A DNA stretch of 64,000 nucleotides from Archangium violaceum (lineage in GTDB: Bacteria; Myxococcota; Myxococcia; Myxococcales; Myxococcaceae), in the NCBI RefSeq assembly GCF_016859125.1, contig NZ_CP069338.1:868001-932000 (forward strand), in the 5' to 3' direction. A program made the position numbers and the translations under genes. The notes beneath the pieces are model-generated. The model was not told the origin of the DNA, did no database searches, and worked only from the letters and a program-made list of their open reading frames with translations. Shown one piece after another: positions 1 through 7,821 of the stretch. Every line of letters begins with the position of its first letter. The stretch's first letter is position 1.

Positions 1-258
1 CTGCCCTCCGCCCCAGCTCGGATCCGCGGCGGGCTGAGGGGTGAGGCCGAGCATCGACTCGTCCTCCAGCCGCACGTCCTCGGCGCCCTTGAGCATCACC
101 CAGCGGTACAGGGAGCGCTCGCTCTCCAACGCCGCCAGCAGATCCTCCGGCAGCACCGAGCGCACGACGAGATCGGCGGGCTCGGCGGAGGCTGTGGACT
201 GAGGAGCCTGGGGGGCAGGCTTCCGGGCGTGATGCCCCTGTGCTGACTCGTTCCCCAT
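1..258 (-). CDS. Unrecognised protein, N-terminal part only
   Basis: An ATG at 258 opens a frame that runs without a stop off the left edge (86 codons). The first 30 residues are rich in A, P, Q and S and look disordered. They are followed by a more ordered stretch reading LVVRSVLPEDLLAALESE and then RYWVM-like hydrophobic/charged alternation around residues 48-60. No signal peptide or known motif is seen. It is transcribed divergently from the metallophosphoesterase at 358. A longer overlapping frame starting at 386 gives an Arg/Pro/Ser-rich product typical of a wrong frame in GC-rich DNA, so this frame is preferred. Function unknown; the C-terminus lies outside the window. Confidence 0.5.
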   Translation of the reverse strand, partial: MGNESAQGHHARKPAPQAPQSTASAEPADLVVRSVLPEDLLAALESERSLYRWVMLKGAEDVRLEDESMLGLTPQPAADPSWGGGQ

Positions 259-357
259 ACGGAAGGCCGGACCGGTGGCCCCATGGTGCCTGGATGAGGC
301 TCGGAGGAAAAGCAGGGGGGCTGACGAGAAACGATGACGGGGTTCAGGAGTCCAGTA

Positions 358-1209
358 ATGTGGACGGTCAGCGCCCCCCCCACCATGAAGCTCTACGCCC
401 TAAGCGATCTCCACCTGCGTTACGAGCACAACCGGCAGGCGCTCGAATCGCTCGCTCCCCATCCAGACGACTGGCTCATCGTGGCCGGGGACGTGGGCGA
501 GACGCTGGAGCACATGGACTTCGCGTGGCGCACGCTGACCAAGCGCTTCCGCCAGGTGATCTGGGTACCAGGCAACCATGAGCTGTGGACACTGACGCGC
601 GAGCAGCCCGCGCTCCGAGGCGAGGCCCGATACCAACAAGTCGTGGCCCAGTGCCGCTCGTACGGCGTGCTCACACCGGAGGACCCCTATCCGCGCTGGC
701 CGGGCGAGGGCCCGCACCGGGTGCTGGTGCCACTCTTCCTGCTCTACGACTACTCCTTCCGCCCGGACCACGTCCCCGAGGAAAAGGCCATCGAGTGGGC
801 GCTGGAGACGCACGTGCTGTGCACCGACGAGGCCGTGCTCCACCCGGACCCCTACCCCACCCGGTCCGCCTGGTGCGCGGCGCGCGTCGAACAGGCGCTC
901 GCCCGCCTGGAGGCCCTGCCGGCGGACTGCTCCACCATCCTCATCAACCACTTCCCGCTGCGCTACGAGCACGTGCGCCTGCCGCGAATCCCCCGCTTCT
1001 CCATCTGGTGCGGCACGAAGAAGACGGAGGACTGGCACCTGCGCTTCCGGGCCGAGGTGGTGGTCTCCGGCCACCTGCACATGCCGGCCACGCTGTGGCG
1101 AGACGGGGTGCGCTTCGAGGAGGTGTCGCTCGGCTATCCCCAGCAGTGGACCTGGCGCGGCGACATCTCTCGGTGCCTCCGGGAGATATTGCCCGGGACC
1201 CCGCGTTAG
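358..1209 (+). CDS. Calcineurin-like metallophosphoesterase
   Basis: Predicted cytoplasmic metal-dependent phosphoesterase; substrate unknown. The calcineurin-fold metal ligands are all visible in order: DLH near the N-terminus, GDVGE about 40 residues on, GNHE, then an isolated His in INHFPL and the closing GHLH. Total length is about 280 residues, normal for single-domain members. ATG 358 has an AGGAG seven bases upstream, while the motif-bearing sequence (MKLYALSDLH) begins at ATG 385, so either may be the true start. It stands alone: a divergent unknown gene lies to the left and a decayed helicase, on the other strand, to the right. A role in nucleotide or phosphoprotein turnover is possible but not shown. 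Confidence 0.85.
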   Translation: MWTVSAPPTMKLYALSDLHLRYEHNRQALESLAPHPDDWLIVAGDVGETLEHMDFAWRTLTKRFRQVIWVPGNHELWTLTREQPALRGEARYQQVVAQCRSYGVLTPEDPYPRWPGEGPHRVLVPLFLLYDYSFRPDHVPEEKAIEWALETHVLCTDEAVLHPDPYPTRSAWCAARVEQALARLEALPADCSTILINHFPLRYEHVRLPRIPRFSIWCGTKKTEDWHLRFRAEVVVSGHLHMPATLWRDGVRFEEVSLGYPQQWTWRGDISRCLREILPGTPR

Positions 1210-1245
1210 GCCCGCGATGGATCCGGGTTCGCGCGCTCGCGGAGC

Positions 1246-1690
1246 TCAGCGCGCGAGCAACGGGCTCCAGGCTCCGGCCGAGGCGAGCCCGAGCCGGTGC
1301 GTCGCTCGGGTGACGGCGACGTACAGCGCCCGGCGGGACTCCCGCGTATCCGGGTACGTGCCCGCCGAGGCATCCGGAACGATCACATGGTCGAACTCGA
1401 GCCCCTTCACCTCCTGCACGCACGTCACCGTGAGCCCGGACCGGAACTCGAATTCCCCATCGAGCGCCAGCCGCACCGGACTGCCGTGCCGGAGCGCGCG
1501 CTCGACGGTCCGCGCGGCCTCGGGCGAGCGGCAGATCACCGAGAGGCCCGCGGAGGGATCCTCCGAACTCCTGGGCCTCGTCGATCACCACGCAGTCGTA
1601 CGTCGCGAGAGACGTGGGCTTCGCGCCGGAGGCCTCGGCCCGCAGCCGCTCCAGCCTCATAGGTCCAGACGTCGATGCCCTCGACACCCC
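1246..1690 (-). pseudogene. Remnant of a UvrD/HelD-type superfamily 1 helicase
   Basis: Read on the minus strand, this stretch holds pieces of one helicase in different frames. Around 1565-1600 there is a Walker B motif in VVIDEAQEF. Immediately downstream in another frame (1539 to 1246) come the last helicase motifs: VKGLEFDHVIVPD and YVAVTRATHRLGL, then a stop. Everything normally lying between motif II and motif V (several hundred residues) is missing, and a further shift near 1661 separates DVWTYE from RLERLRAEASG. The Walker A half is absent. This is a helicase gene reduced by internal deletion plus frameshifts, not a working gene. HelD-like and other UvrD-like helicases cannot be told apart from the surviving pieces. 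Confidence 0.75.
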
Positions 1691-1717
1691 GGCGATAGGG
1701 GCGACAGCGGGCGCGGC

Positions 1718-3343
1718 TCAGTGATTGAAGCCGCCGTCGCCGCGCGTGGCGGAACCTCCACAAGCCGGAGTGGTGAATTCACGATTGCCACTGGAGGTGG
1801 ACTGATTGCTCTCCCAGACCGCGGTGGAGCCATTCCACTTCACGTACTTGTACTGAGTGGCGGTGGATGGCGGGAGTTGCACCGTTCCGCTCCAGGTGGC
1901 GTTGGCACCCGTTCCCTGGATGGTCAGCCTGAAGCCACTGGCGGGAGTCCAGCTCCCCAGCGCGGTCTGATTGCCCACCACGTAGAGCTCCTGCCCGAAG
2001 GTGGTGTTGGCGTTGTTGATGCTGAAGGACACCGGCACGGACGTGCACGTACCACCGCCACCGTCACCACCGCCGCTCCCGCTCCCCTGCTTCCACACCG
2101 CGTAGCCGCTCCCGGACGTGGCGAGCGTCCAACCCGTGCCCGGGCTCCAATCCGTGCTGCCGATCTTCATCGCGGTGTTGCCATTGATGATGGCCGCGTA
2201 CAGACCGTTCTCGGCTCGCTGGATGGACACCGTCGACGTCGAGGTGATGCCCTGGGACTTGCGCACGTCCATCAGCGCCTTGATGGCAGCCTTGAGGTTC
2301 CAATCATAGATGTGCGGGTAGTACACCGAGGGAATGCCCGGGTGGGTGAGCACGTAGGCGTAGCCCTGCATCACCTTGTCGCAGGGCACCGGCCAGTGGC
2401 GCTGCCCGACATCGCAGTTCTCGCTCGGGCCCGTGTCGTGGTTGTCCACGAACGTCACCATCTTCTGCGCCCACCAGCCGATGCCACCCGCCGGCTTGCC
2501 CGAGCCGTCCCTCAGCCGGCCATACTCGTTGTAGGACAGCGCCTGATTGAGCAGTCCCTTGGTCGTGAAGTCGAACACGCCGCACGTCCCGCCCGTCCCG
2601 TCGACGTAGTTGAGCAGCTGCTGCCGGTGGGCATCCACGTTGCCGTAGTTGAGGTCGGTCCACACCTCGCCCACGCAGAAGTCCGGCGCCATGGCGTCGT
2701 GATAGACCTTCGCGTAGCCGGGGGCGTAGCCCTTGGAGTAGTCGTAGCGGATGCCGCTGAAGCCCACGCCCTTGAGCCGGCTGCTCAGCCAGTTCTTCAA
2801 ATCCCCCTGCACCACCGGGTTGCTGTGATCCAGATCGCGCGCGGCGCCGTAGCCATCGCCGGAGTCCGCGGCGCCCGTTCCCTGACCCCACTCATCGTTG
2901 GACGTCACGGCATAGCTGCCCCAGCTGGGGTTGGTGAAGTCCGCCCAGTTGGAGGTGCCCACGCGGTGGTTGATGACGACATCCGCGACGACCTTCACCC
3001 CACTGTTGGAGAAGGCATTGATGGCGTTCTTCAGATCGGTCTCGCTGCCATAGCTCGAATCGAGGACATTGAGCTGCCGGGGCAGATAGCCTTCCTTGGA
3101 CGCCGCGTCGCTCGGCGGCGGGAACCACACATGGGTGAAGCCCATGGCTCCCAGGTCCGACGCCTTGCTGGAGAGGACGCCGTACCAGTTCGGGCTCGTG
3201 GCGTTGGCGGAGTTCCAGTGGAAGCCCTGCACGAGGATGGCACTGCTGGCCTGGGCCTGCTGGGTGGCGGCCTGGGCGGCTCCCGCCTCCGCCAGCATCG
3301 CGAGGCCCGCGGCCGAGACGAGACAAGGGATGAGCTTGCTCAC
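1718..3343 (-). CDS. Secreted plant-type alpha-amylase with CBM20
   Basis: Extracellular endo-acting starch hydrolase of family GH13. A signal peptide (about 26 residues ending AAQA) precedes the barrel. The four GH13 regions are clear: DVVINHR, GIRYDYSKGY with the nucleophile Asp, GEVW with the acid Glu, and FVDNHDTG. Several stretches match the plant amylase style (GH13_6) closely: HVWFPPPS, DFTTKG, IGWWAQK, PCDKVMQGYAYVLTHPG. A Gly/Ser linker near residue 430 leads to a C-terminal starch-binding CBM20 (VVGNQTALGSW, YKYVKWN, NREFTTP). GGGAG sits eight bases before the ATG. It is divergent from the kinase gene across an AT-rich intergenic region. The organism probably uses it to degrade external starch. 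Confidence 0.93.
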   Translation of the reverse strand: MSKLIPCLVSAAGLAMLAEAGAAQAATQQAQASSAILVQGFHWNSANATSPNWYGVLSSKASDLGAMGFTHVWFPPPSDAASKEGYLPRQLNVLDSSYGSETDLKNAINAFSNSGVKVVADVVINHRVGTSNWADFTNPSWGSYAVTSNDEWGQGTGAADSGDGYGAARDLDHSNPVVQGDLKNWLSSRLKGVGFSGIRYDYSKGYAPGYAKVYHDAMAPDFCVGEVWTDLNYGNVDAHRQQLLNYVDGTGGTCGVFDFTTKGLLNQALSYNEYGRLRDGSGKPAGGIGWWAQKMVTFVDNHDTGPSENCDVGQRHWPVPCDKVMQGYAYVLTHPGIPSVYYPHIYDWNLKAAIKALMDVRKSQGITSTSTVSIQRAENGLYAAIINGNTAMKIGSTDWSPGTGWTLATSGSGYAVWKQGSGSGGGDGGGGTCTSVPVSFSINNANTTFGQELYVVGNQTALGSWTPASGFRLTIQGTGANATWSGTVQLPPSTATQYKYVKWNGSTAVWESNQSTSSGNREFTTPACGGSATRGDGGFNH

Positions 3344-3528
3344 TGTTTCTACTCCCTGGAGTGAGTTCTACTACTTACTCATGCTTTCCAGAGAAAATGA
3401 GTCCGTCAATTCTTTTCCGCCAGGAAAATATTACTGAAAGTTACTGATTTACAGGTTCAATCGCGGGCCCTCCGCGGACCCCTCAGGTCCTCCCGGAATT
3501 CCGGTTTCTGATAACCTGAAGGGCCTGG
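3344..3528. promoter_or_regulatory. AT-rich divergent promoter region
   Basis: This 185-bp gap separates the amylase and kinase genes, which diverge. It is far more AT-rich than either gene, as expected of back-to-back promoters. The heptamer TTACTGA occurs twice (3431-3437 and 3441-3447), ten bases apart, i.e. on one face of the helix, and could be an activator or repressor site. No convincing sigma-54 or paired -35/-10 elements were found by eye. Confidence 0.4.
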
Positions 3529-6500
3529 ATGACGTGCCCGGACGAAACGACGCTGAGCGACTTCCTGGAGGGGTTGCTCCCGGAGGACAGCAGGGCTCGA
3601 GTGCTGGCGCACGTGGAGGACTGCGCGGGCTGCCAGCGCGCGTTGGCCGCGGGCGAGGACTCCGCACCCGGGAGTTCCGCCCCCGAGGTTCCCGACGGGA
3701 CACTCCCACCGCTGACGCGGGGCGCCACCGTGTCGCGCTACGTGGTGCTCGAGCGCATCGGCCAGGGAGCCATGGGGGTGGTGTACGCGGCGTACGACCC
3801 GGAGTTGGACCGGCAGGTGGCCCTCAAGCTGCTGCGCCCGGAGGGGCGCCACGTGGAGGAATTGCGGCGGCGGCTGCTGCGCGAGGCCCAGTCCCTGGCC
3901 CGGCTCTCCCACCCCAACGTCGTCTCCGCCCATGACGTGGGCACGTGCGGCGACGGCCTCTTCCTGACCATGGATCTGGTGGAGGGCACCACGCTGGCGG
4001 AGTGGCTGAAGCAGCCGCGTCCCTGGCGCGAGGTGCTGCGCGTCTTCCTGGAGGCCGGACGGGGCCTGGCGGCGGCGCACGCCGCGGGGCTGGTGCACCG
4101 CGACTTCAAGCCCGCCAACGTGCTGGTGGGCCACAATGGACAGGTGCGGGTAACGGACTTCGGGCTCGCCAGTTCCTCCGGACAGCCGGACGCGCCCACT
4201 CCCCGCCCACGGCCGGAGTCCGCGCGCGAGAACGCCGCCACCCCGCTCACCCGCACGGGCGCGCTGCTGGGAACACCGGCCTACATGGCGCCGGAGCAAC
4301 TCCAGGGCAACGGCGCGAGCGCGCTCTCGGACCAGTTCAGCTTCTGCGTGGCGCTCCACGAGGCCCTCCATGGAGAGCGCCCCTACCAGGGGCATACCCC
4401 CGAGGAGCTCGCCCAGGCGGCCCTCGAGGGGCGGGTGCGGCCACCGGGGCGCGAGTCGAAGGTGCCCTCCTGGGTGCGGCGCGCGGTGCGGCGTGGACTG
4501 CGGGCCCGGCCCGAGGAGCGCTTCCCCTCCATGGAGACCCTGCTGGCGGCGATCAGCCCGCGCGCCCTCCGCGTCCGTACCTGGGTGGCCGTCTCCGCCG
4601 CGACCGCCAGCCTGGTGGGCCTGGCCGTGGGCTACGAGGTGGCGCACCGGCGCGAGGTCCGCTGTGCCCAGGAGGCGGAGAAGCTCGCCACGGTCTGGGG
4701 GCCCGAGCAACGCGAGCGGGTGCGCACGGCCTTCCTCTCCACGGGCAAGCCCTACGCCGCCTCCATCTGGGAGAACGTCTCCGCCGCCCTGGATGCCCAC
4801 GCCGCCCGGTGGCGCGAGCTGCGCACCGAGACGTGCATGGCCTCCTCCAGCACGCCCTCCACCACCGGACTGCTGACGGCCGCCTGCCTCGACACCCAGC
4901 TGTGGCAGTTCGCCGCCATCACCGAGGTGCTGCGGAAGGCCGATGCCCAGACAGTGCAGAACGCACCGCAGATGATGGCCTCGCTCGAGGGGCTCACCGG
5001 GTGCCACACCACACCGGCGCTCGTCACCCGGCCACAACCCCCGGACGACCTCCGCCCCCGGGTGGACGCGGTGCGCCGCAGGCTCGCGGAGGCCCGGGCC
5101 CGCATGGACGCGGGCAGCCACGCCCAGGGCCTCGAGGTGACGTCGGCCCTCGTCCCGCAAGCCCGGAACATCGGCTACCGCCCGCTGGAGGCGGAGGTCC
5201 TCGTCCTGCACGGCCAACTCCACGGCCTCGTCGGCAAGCTCCAGGAGGCGGAGGAGATCCTCTACCGCGCCCTCTGGGCCGCCGATGCCGGACGTGACGA
5301 CGAGACGGTCGCGCGCGTCTGGCTCCTCCTCATCTGGGTGGTGGGCGAGCAGAAGGCCCGCATGGACGAGGCGGAACGGCTCGTCCATCACGCCCGCGCC
5401 GCCGTGGAGCGGCTGGGGAAGGAGCGCTTCCCCGCCATCACCATCGAGTTCCACCTGCGGATGGGCGGGCTGTTGCTGGTGCAGGGCAAGCTGGACGAAG
5501 CGGACGCGGAGTTCTCCCGGGGCCTCTCGCTGTCGCGCGAGCTGTATGGCCCCGAGAGCCTGCGCACCGCCCATTTCCTCTCCAGCCTCGGCCGGGTGCG
5601 CACGCGCCAGCAGCGCGGTCCGGAGGCGGTGGCCCTCTTCCGCCAGGCCCAGACGCTGCGCGAGCGCATCTGGGGCCCCGACCACCCCGGCCACGCCCTC
5701 AACCTCAGCAACCTGGCCAGCGAGCTGTTGTGGATGGGCCAGCCCGAGGAGGCACTCGCCACCTTCCGGCGCTCCCTGGCCCTCCTGGAGTCCTCCCGCG
5801 CCCCGGACCACCCGAGTCTCGCCACACCGCTCAACAACCTGGCCGCCCTCCTGCGGCGCCGGGGCCAGCTCGACGAGTCCCGCCGGTACTTCCAGCGAGC
5901 GCTCGCCATCTTCGAGCGCACCAAGGGGCCGGACCATCCCAACACGGCCGCAGCCCTCTGCGGACTGGGCTACGTGGAGTCCGATGCCCAGCGATTCGAC
6001 GAGGCGCTCGCCCATGGCCAGGAGGCCCTGACACGTGTCGAGCGCGCGCTGGGTCCGGACACCCCACGCGCCGCCTCTCCGCTGGAATGCCTGGGGCACA
6101 TCGCCCTGCAAGCGGGCCGCTACGAGCAGGCGCGGCGGTACCTGACGCGCGCGCTGCACCTGTTGGACAAGGAGTACGGCCCGGACAACGCCACCGCCAC
6201 CACCGTGCTCCGCGACCTCGCCCGGGTCGAGCTGGCCACCGGCGCTCCGCACGCGGCGCTCGTGCACTGCGAGCGCGCCCGGATGCTCGACGAGAAGGCC
6301 CAGGGCGCGGAGAGCCCGGACGCGGCGCTGGGCCTCGCCTGCATGGCGGAGGTGCACCTGGCCCTCGGAGCCCCGGAGCAGGCCGTGCCACTGCTGGAGC
6401 ACGCACGGCGGATCCACCAACGCGCGCCGCTGGACCTGCTGGACGAGTCGCACACCACCTTCCTCCTGGCCCGGGCCCTGTGGGAACGACACGAGGCTCC

Positions 6501-6630
6501 GGCGCAGGAGCGCGCCGCCGCGCTCGCGGAAGAGGCCAGGGCCCTGCTGTCCAACCAGAAGCCCCGGGGCACTCCGGAGCTGCGGCAGGTCATGGATTGG
6601 ATCGCCCGGCACCCGCCTCGGGCACGATGA
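3529..6630 (+). CDS. Membrane Ser/Thr protein kinase with zinc-finger N-terminus and TPR tail
   Basis: Transmembrane signalling kinase. Residues 1-60 carry C3 and an H28-x3-C32-x2-C35 motif like the zinc module of anti-sigma factors. A PknB-type kinase domain follows (about 68-340): GQGAMG loop, VALKLL lysine, HRDFKPAN catalytic loop, DFGLA and GTPAYMAPEQ. One hydrophobic segment (WVAVSAATASLVGLAVGY, about 350) anchors it. The C-terminal 600 residues are tetratricopeptide repeats, many with the GPDHP spacing seen in kinesin-light-chain-like TPRs, which should bind protein partners. The stop is 18 bp before a sigma-factor gene with its own SD, so the two are probably co-transcribed. I infer that the kinase controls that sigma factor. 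Confidence 0.93.
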   Translation: MTCPDETTLSDFLEGLLPEDSRARVLAHVEDCAGCQRALAAGEDSAPGSSAPEVPDGTLPPLTRGATVSRYVVLERIGQGAMGVVYAAYDPELDRQVALKLLRPEGRHVEELRRRLLREAQSLARLSHPNVVSAHDVGTCGDGLFLTMDLVEGTTLAEWLKQPRPWREVLRVFLEAGRGLAAAHAAGLVHRDFKPANVLVGHNGQVRVTDFGLASSSGQPDAPTPRPRPESARENAATPLTRTGALLGTPAYMAPEQLQGNGASALSDQFSFCVALHEALHGERPYQGHTPEELAQAALEGRVRPPGRESKVPSWVRRAVRRGLRARPEERFPSMETLLAAISPRALRVRTWVAVSAATASLVGLAVGYEVAHRREVRCAQEAEKLATVWGPEQRERVRTAFLSTGKPYAASIWENVSAALDAHAARWRELRTETCMASSSTPSTTGLLTAACLDTQLWQFAAITEVLRKADAQTVQNAPQMMASLEGLTGCHTTPALVTRPQPPDDLRPRVDAVRRRLAEARARMDAGSHAQGLEVTSALVPQARNIGYRPLEAEVLVLHGQLHGLVGKLQEAEEILYRALWAADAGRDDETVARVWLLLIWVVGEQKARMDEAERLVHHARAAVERLGKERFPAITIEFHLRMGGLLLVQGKLDEADAEFSRGLSLSRELYGPESLRTAHFLSSLGRVRTRQQRGPEAVALFRQAQTLRERIWGPDHPGHALNLSNLASELLWMGQPEEALATFRRSLALLESSRAPDHPSLATPLNNLAALLRRRGQLDESRRYFQRALAIFERTKGPDHPNTAAALCGLGYVESDAQRFDEALAHGQEALTRVERALGPDTPRAASPLECLGHIALQAGRYEQARRYLTRALHLLDKEYGPDNATATTVLRDLARVELATGAPHAALVHCERARMLDEKAQGAESPDAALGLACMAEVHLALGAPEQAVPLLEHARRIHQRAPLDLLDESHTTFLLARALWERHEAPAQERAAALAEEARALLSNQKPRGTPELRQVMDWIARHPPRAR

Positions 6631-6648
6631 GGAGCGCGAGGAGACCCC

Positions 6649-7545
6649 ATGAGTGGAGAGGCGGAAACCGGTGTCCTGACGGCGATGCTGCTGGCGCATG
6701 CTCCAGCGGAGCGGCGTGAGGCGCTCGAAGGACTGGCGGACCTGGAAGCGCTCCTGCGGAGCCACCTCGAGGCGGGCCAGACGGCATGGCCCTCCGTCCC
6801 GCTCCCACCCGAGACATTCATGCGGCATCTGGCCCGGCACCTGCCCCCGGACGACACCCTCGCCCAGGCGCTGCACCAACTCCACGCAGCCGACCTGTAC
6901 CTCGCCTGCGCCTGCGCCGCGGGCGACGCCCAGGCCCTGCTCGCCTTCGAGCAGCACGTCCTGAAGAAGGTGCCTTCCCGCCTCGGACAGCTCTCCGCCT
7001 CCACCGTGGACGAGGTGCTGCAGCTCCTGCGTCAGCGGCTGTTGATGAGCGCGAGCGGCACCGCGCCGAAGATCGCCGACTACGCGGGCCGGGGTCCCCT
7101 GGCGGGCTGGGTGCGCATCAGCGCCGTGCGCGCCGCCGGAGAGCTGGCCAACCAGGAGGGACGGCAGGAGCTCTTCGGTGAGCCTCCCGAGTCCCTTGAG
7201 CGGATGCTGTCTCCGGAAGATCCGGAGCGTGTCCTCGCCCGGGCGGATTCGCGCCAGGCCCTCACCGAGTCCCTCCAGGCGGCGCTGGCCCGCCTCTCCG
7301 AGCGCGAGCGGGCCCTGCTGCGCATGCACCACATCCACGGCCTCACCATGGACCGGCTCGCGACGATGTATGGCGAGCCCCGCTCCAGCCTGGCGCGCCG
7401 GGTGGTCCAGGCACGTGAACGGCTGCTCAAGCTCACCCGCCTGGAGCTCTCCTCCCGGCTGAAGCTCGAGGGCCGCGAGTTGGAGAGCCTCCTGGGCTGG
7501 GTGAGCAGCCGCCTGGACGTCAGCCTCCACCGGTTGATGAGCTGA
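6649..7545 (+). CDS. ECF-like sigma factor, Myxococcales family
   Basis: RNA polymerase sigma-70 family factor of about 298 residues, resembling the Myxococcales-specific group sometimes called gmx1. The N-terminal third is a myxobacterial extension; the sigma-2-like part lies around 90-165 (LHAADLYLACACAAGD, VDEVLQLLRQRLL). A helix-turn-helix region 4 is near the C-terminus (SERERALLRMHHIHGLT, MDRLATMYG, RVVQARERLLKL). GAGGAG precedes the ATG by five bases. It directly follows the TPR kinase. No separate anti-sigma gene is seen, but the kinase N-terminus carries an anti-sigma-like zinc motif, suggesting regulation through the kinase by binding or phosphorylation (inference). Confidence 0.87.
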   Translation: MSGEAETGVLTAMLLAHAPAERREALEGLADLEALLRSHLEAGQTAWPSVPLPPETFMRHLARHLPPDDTLAQALHQLHAADLYLACACAAGDAQALLAFEQHVLKKVPSRLGQLSASTVDEVLQLLRQRLLMSASGTAPKIADYAGRGPLAGWVRISAVRAAGELANQEGRQELFGEPPESLERMLSPEDPERVLARADSRQALTESLQAALARLSERERALLRMHHIHGLTMDRLATMYGEPRSSLARRVVQARERLLKLTRLELSSRLKLEGRELESLLGWVSSRLDVSLHRLMS

Positions 7546-7821
7546 GCGGCGGCCGCGACATCGCGCTACACATCAACGACAGACATTCCGCTAGATATTT
7601 GCCCCCCGAGCGGAATTCCCTTCACGTAAGAAACTCCCTGGGAAACCCGTTGGAAGAGGGGCTGTCCTGTTTTCAACAGCTGTGGCTCCTCGCGCATCTC
7701 CGCTTGTGTATGGCCCTCTTCGGCACGACTTCCGATAACGCCTTGCGTCGAAAAAGGAATCTGCTTGCGATGAGGAGGATTGCGTATCATGCGCCCCTCT
7801 TCTTGGAGGGGAAAGCGATCC

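Noticed and set aside
3457-7530. Open frame of 1357 codons on the minus strand opposite the kinase and sigma genes
   Set aside because: Arg/Gly/His/Gln-rich composition and lack of motifs are typical of antisense frames in GC-rich DNA; the plus strand encodes clear kinase and sigma domains.
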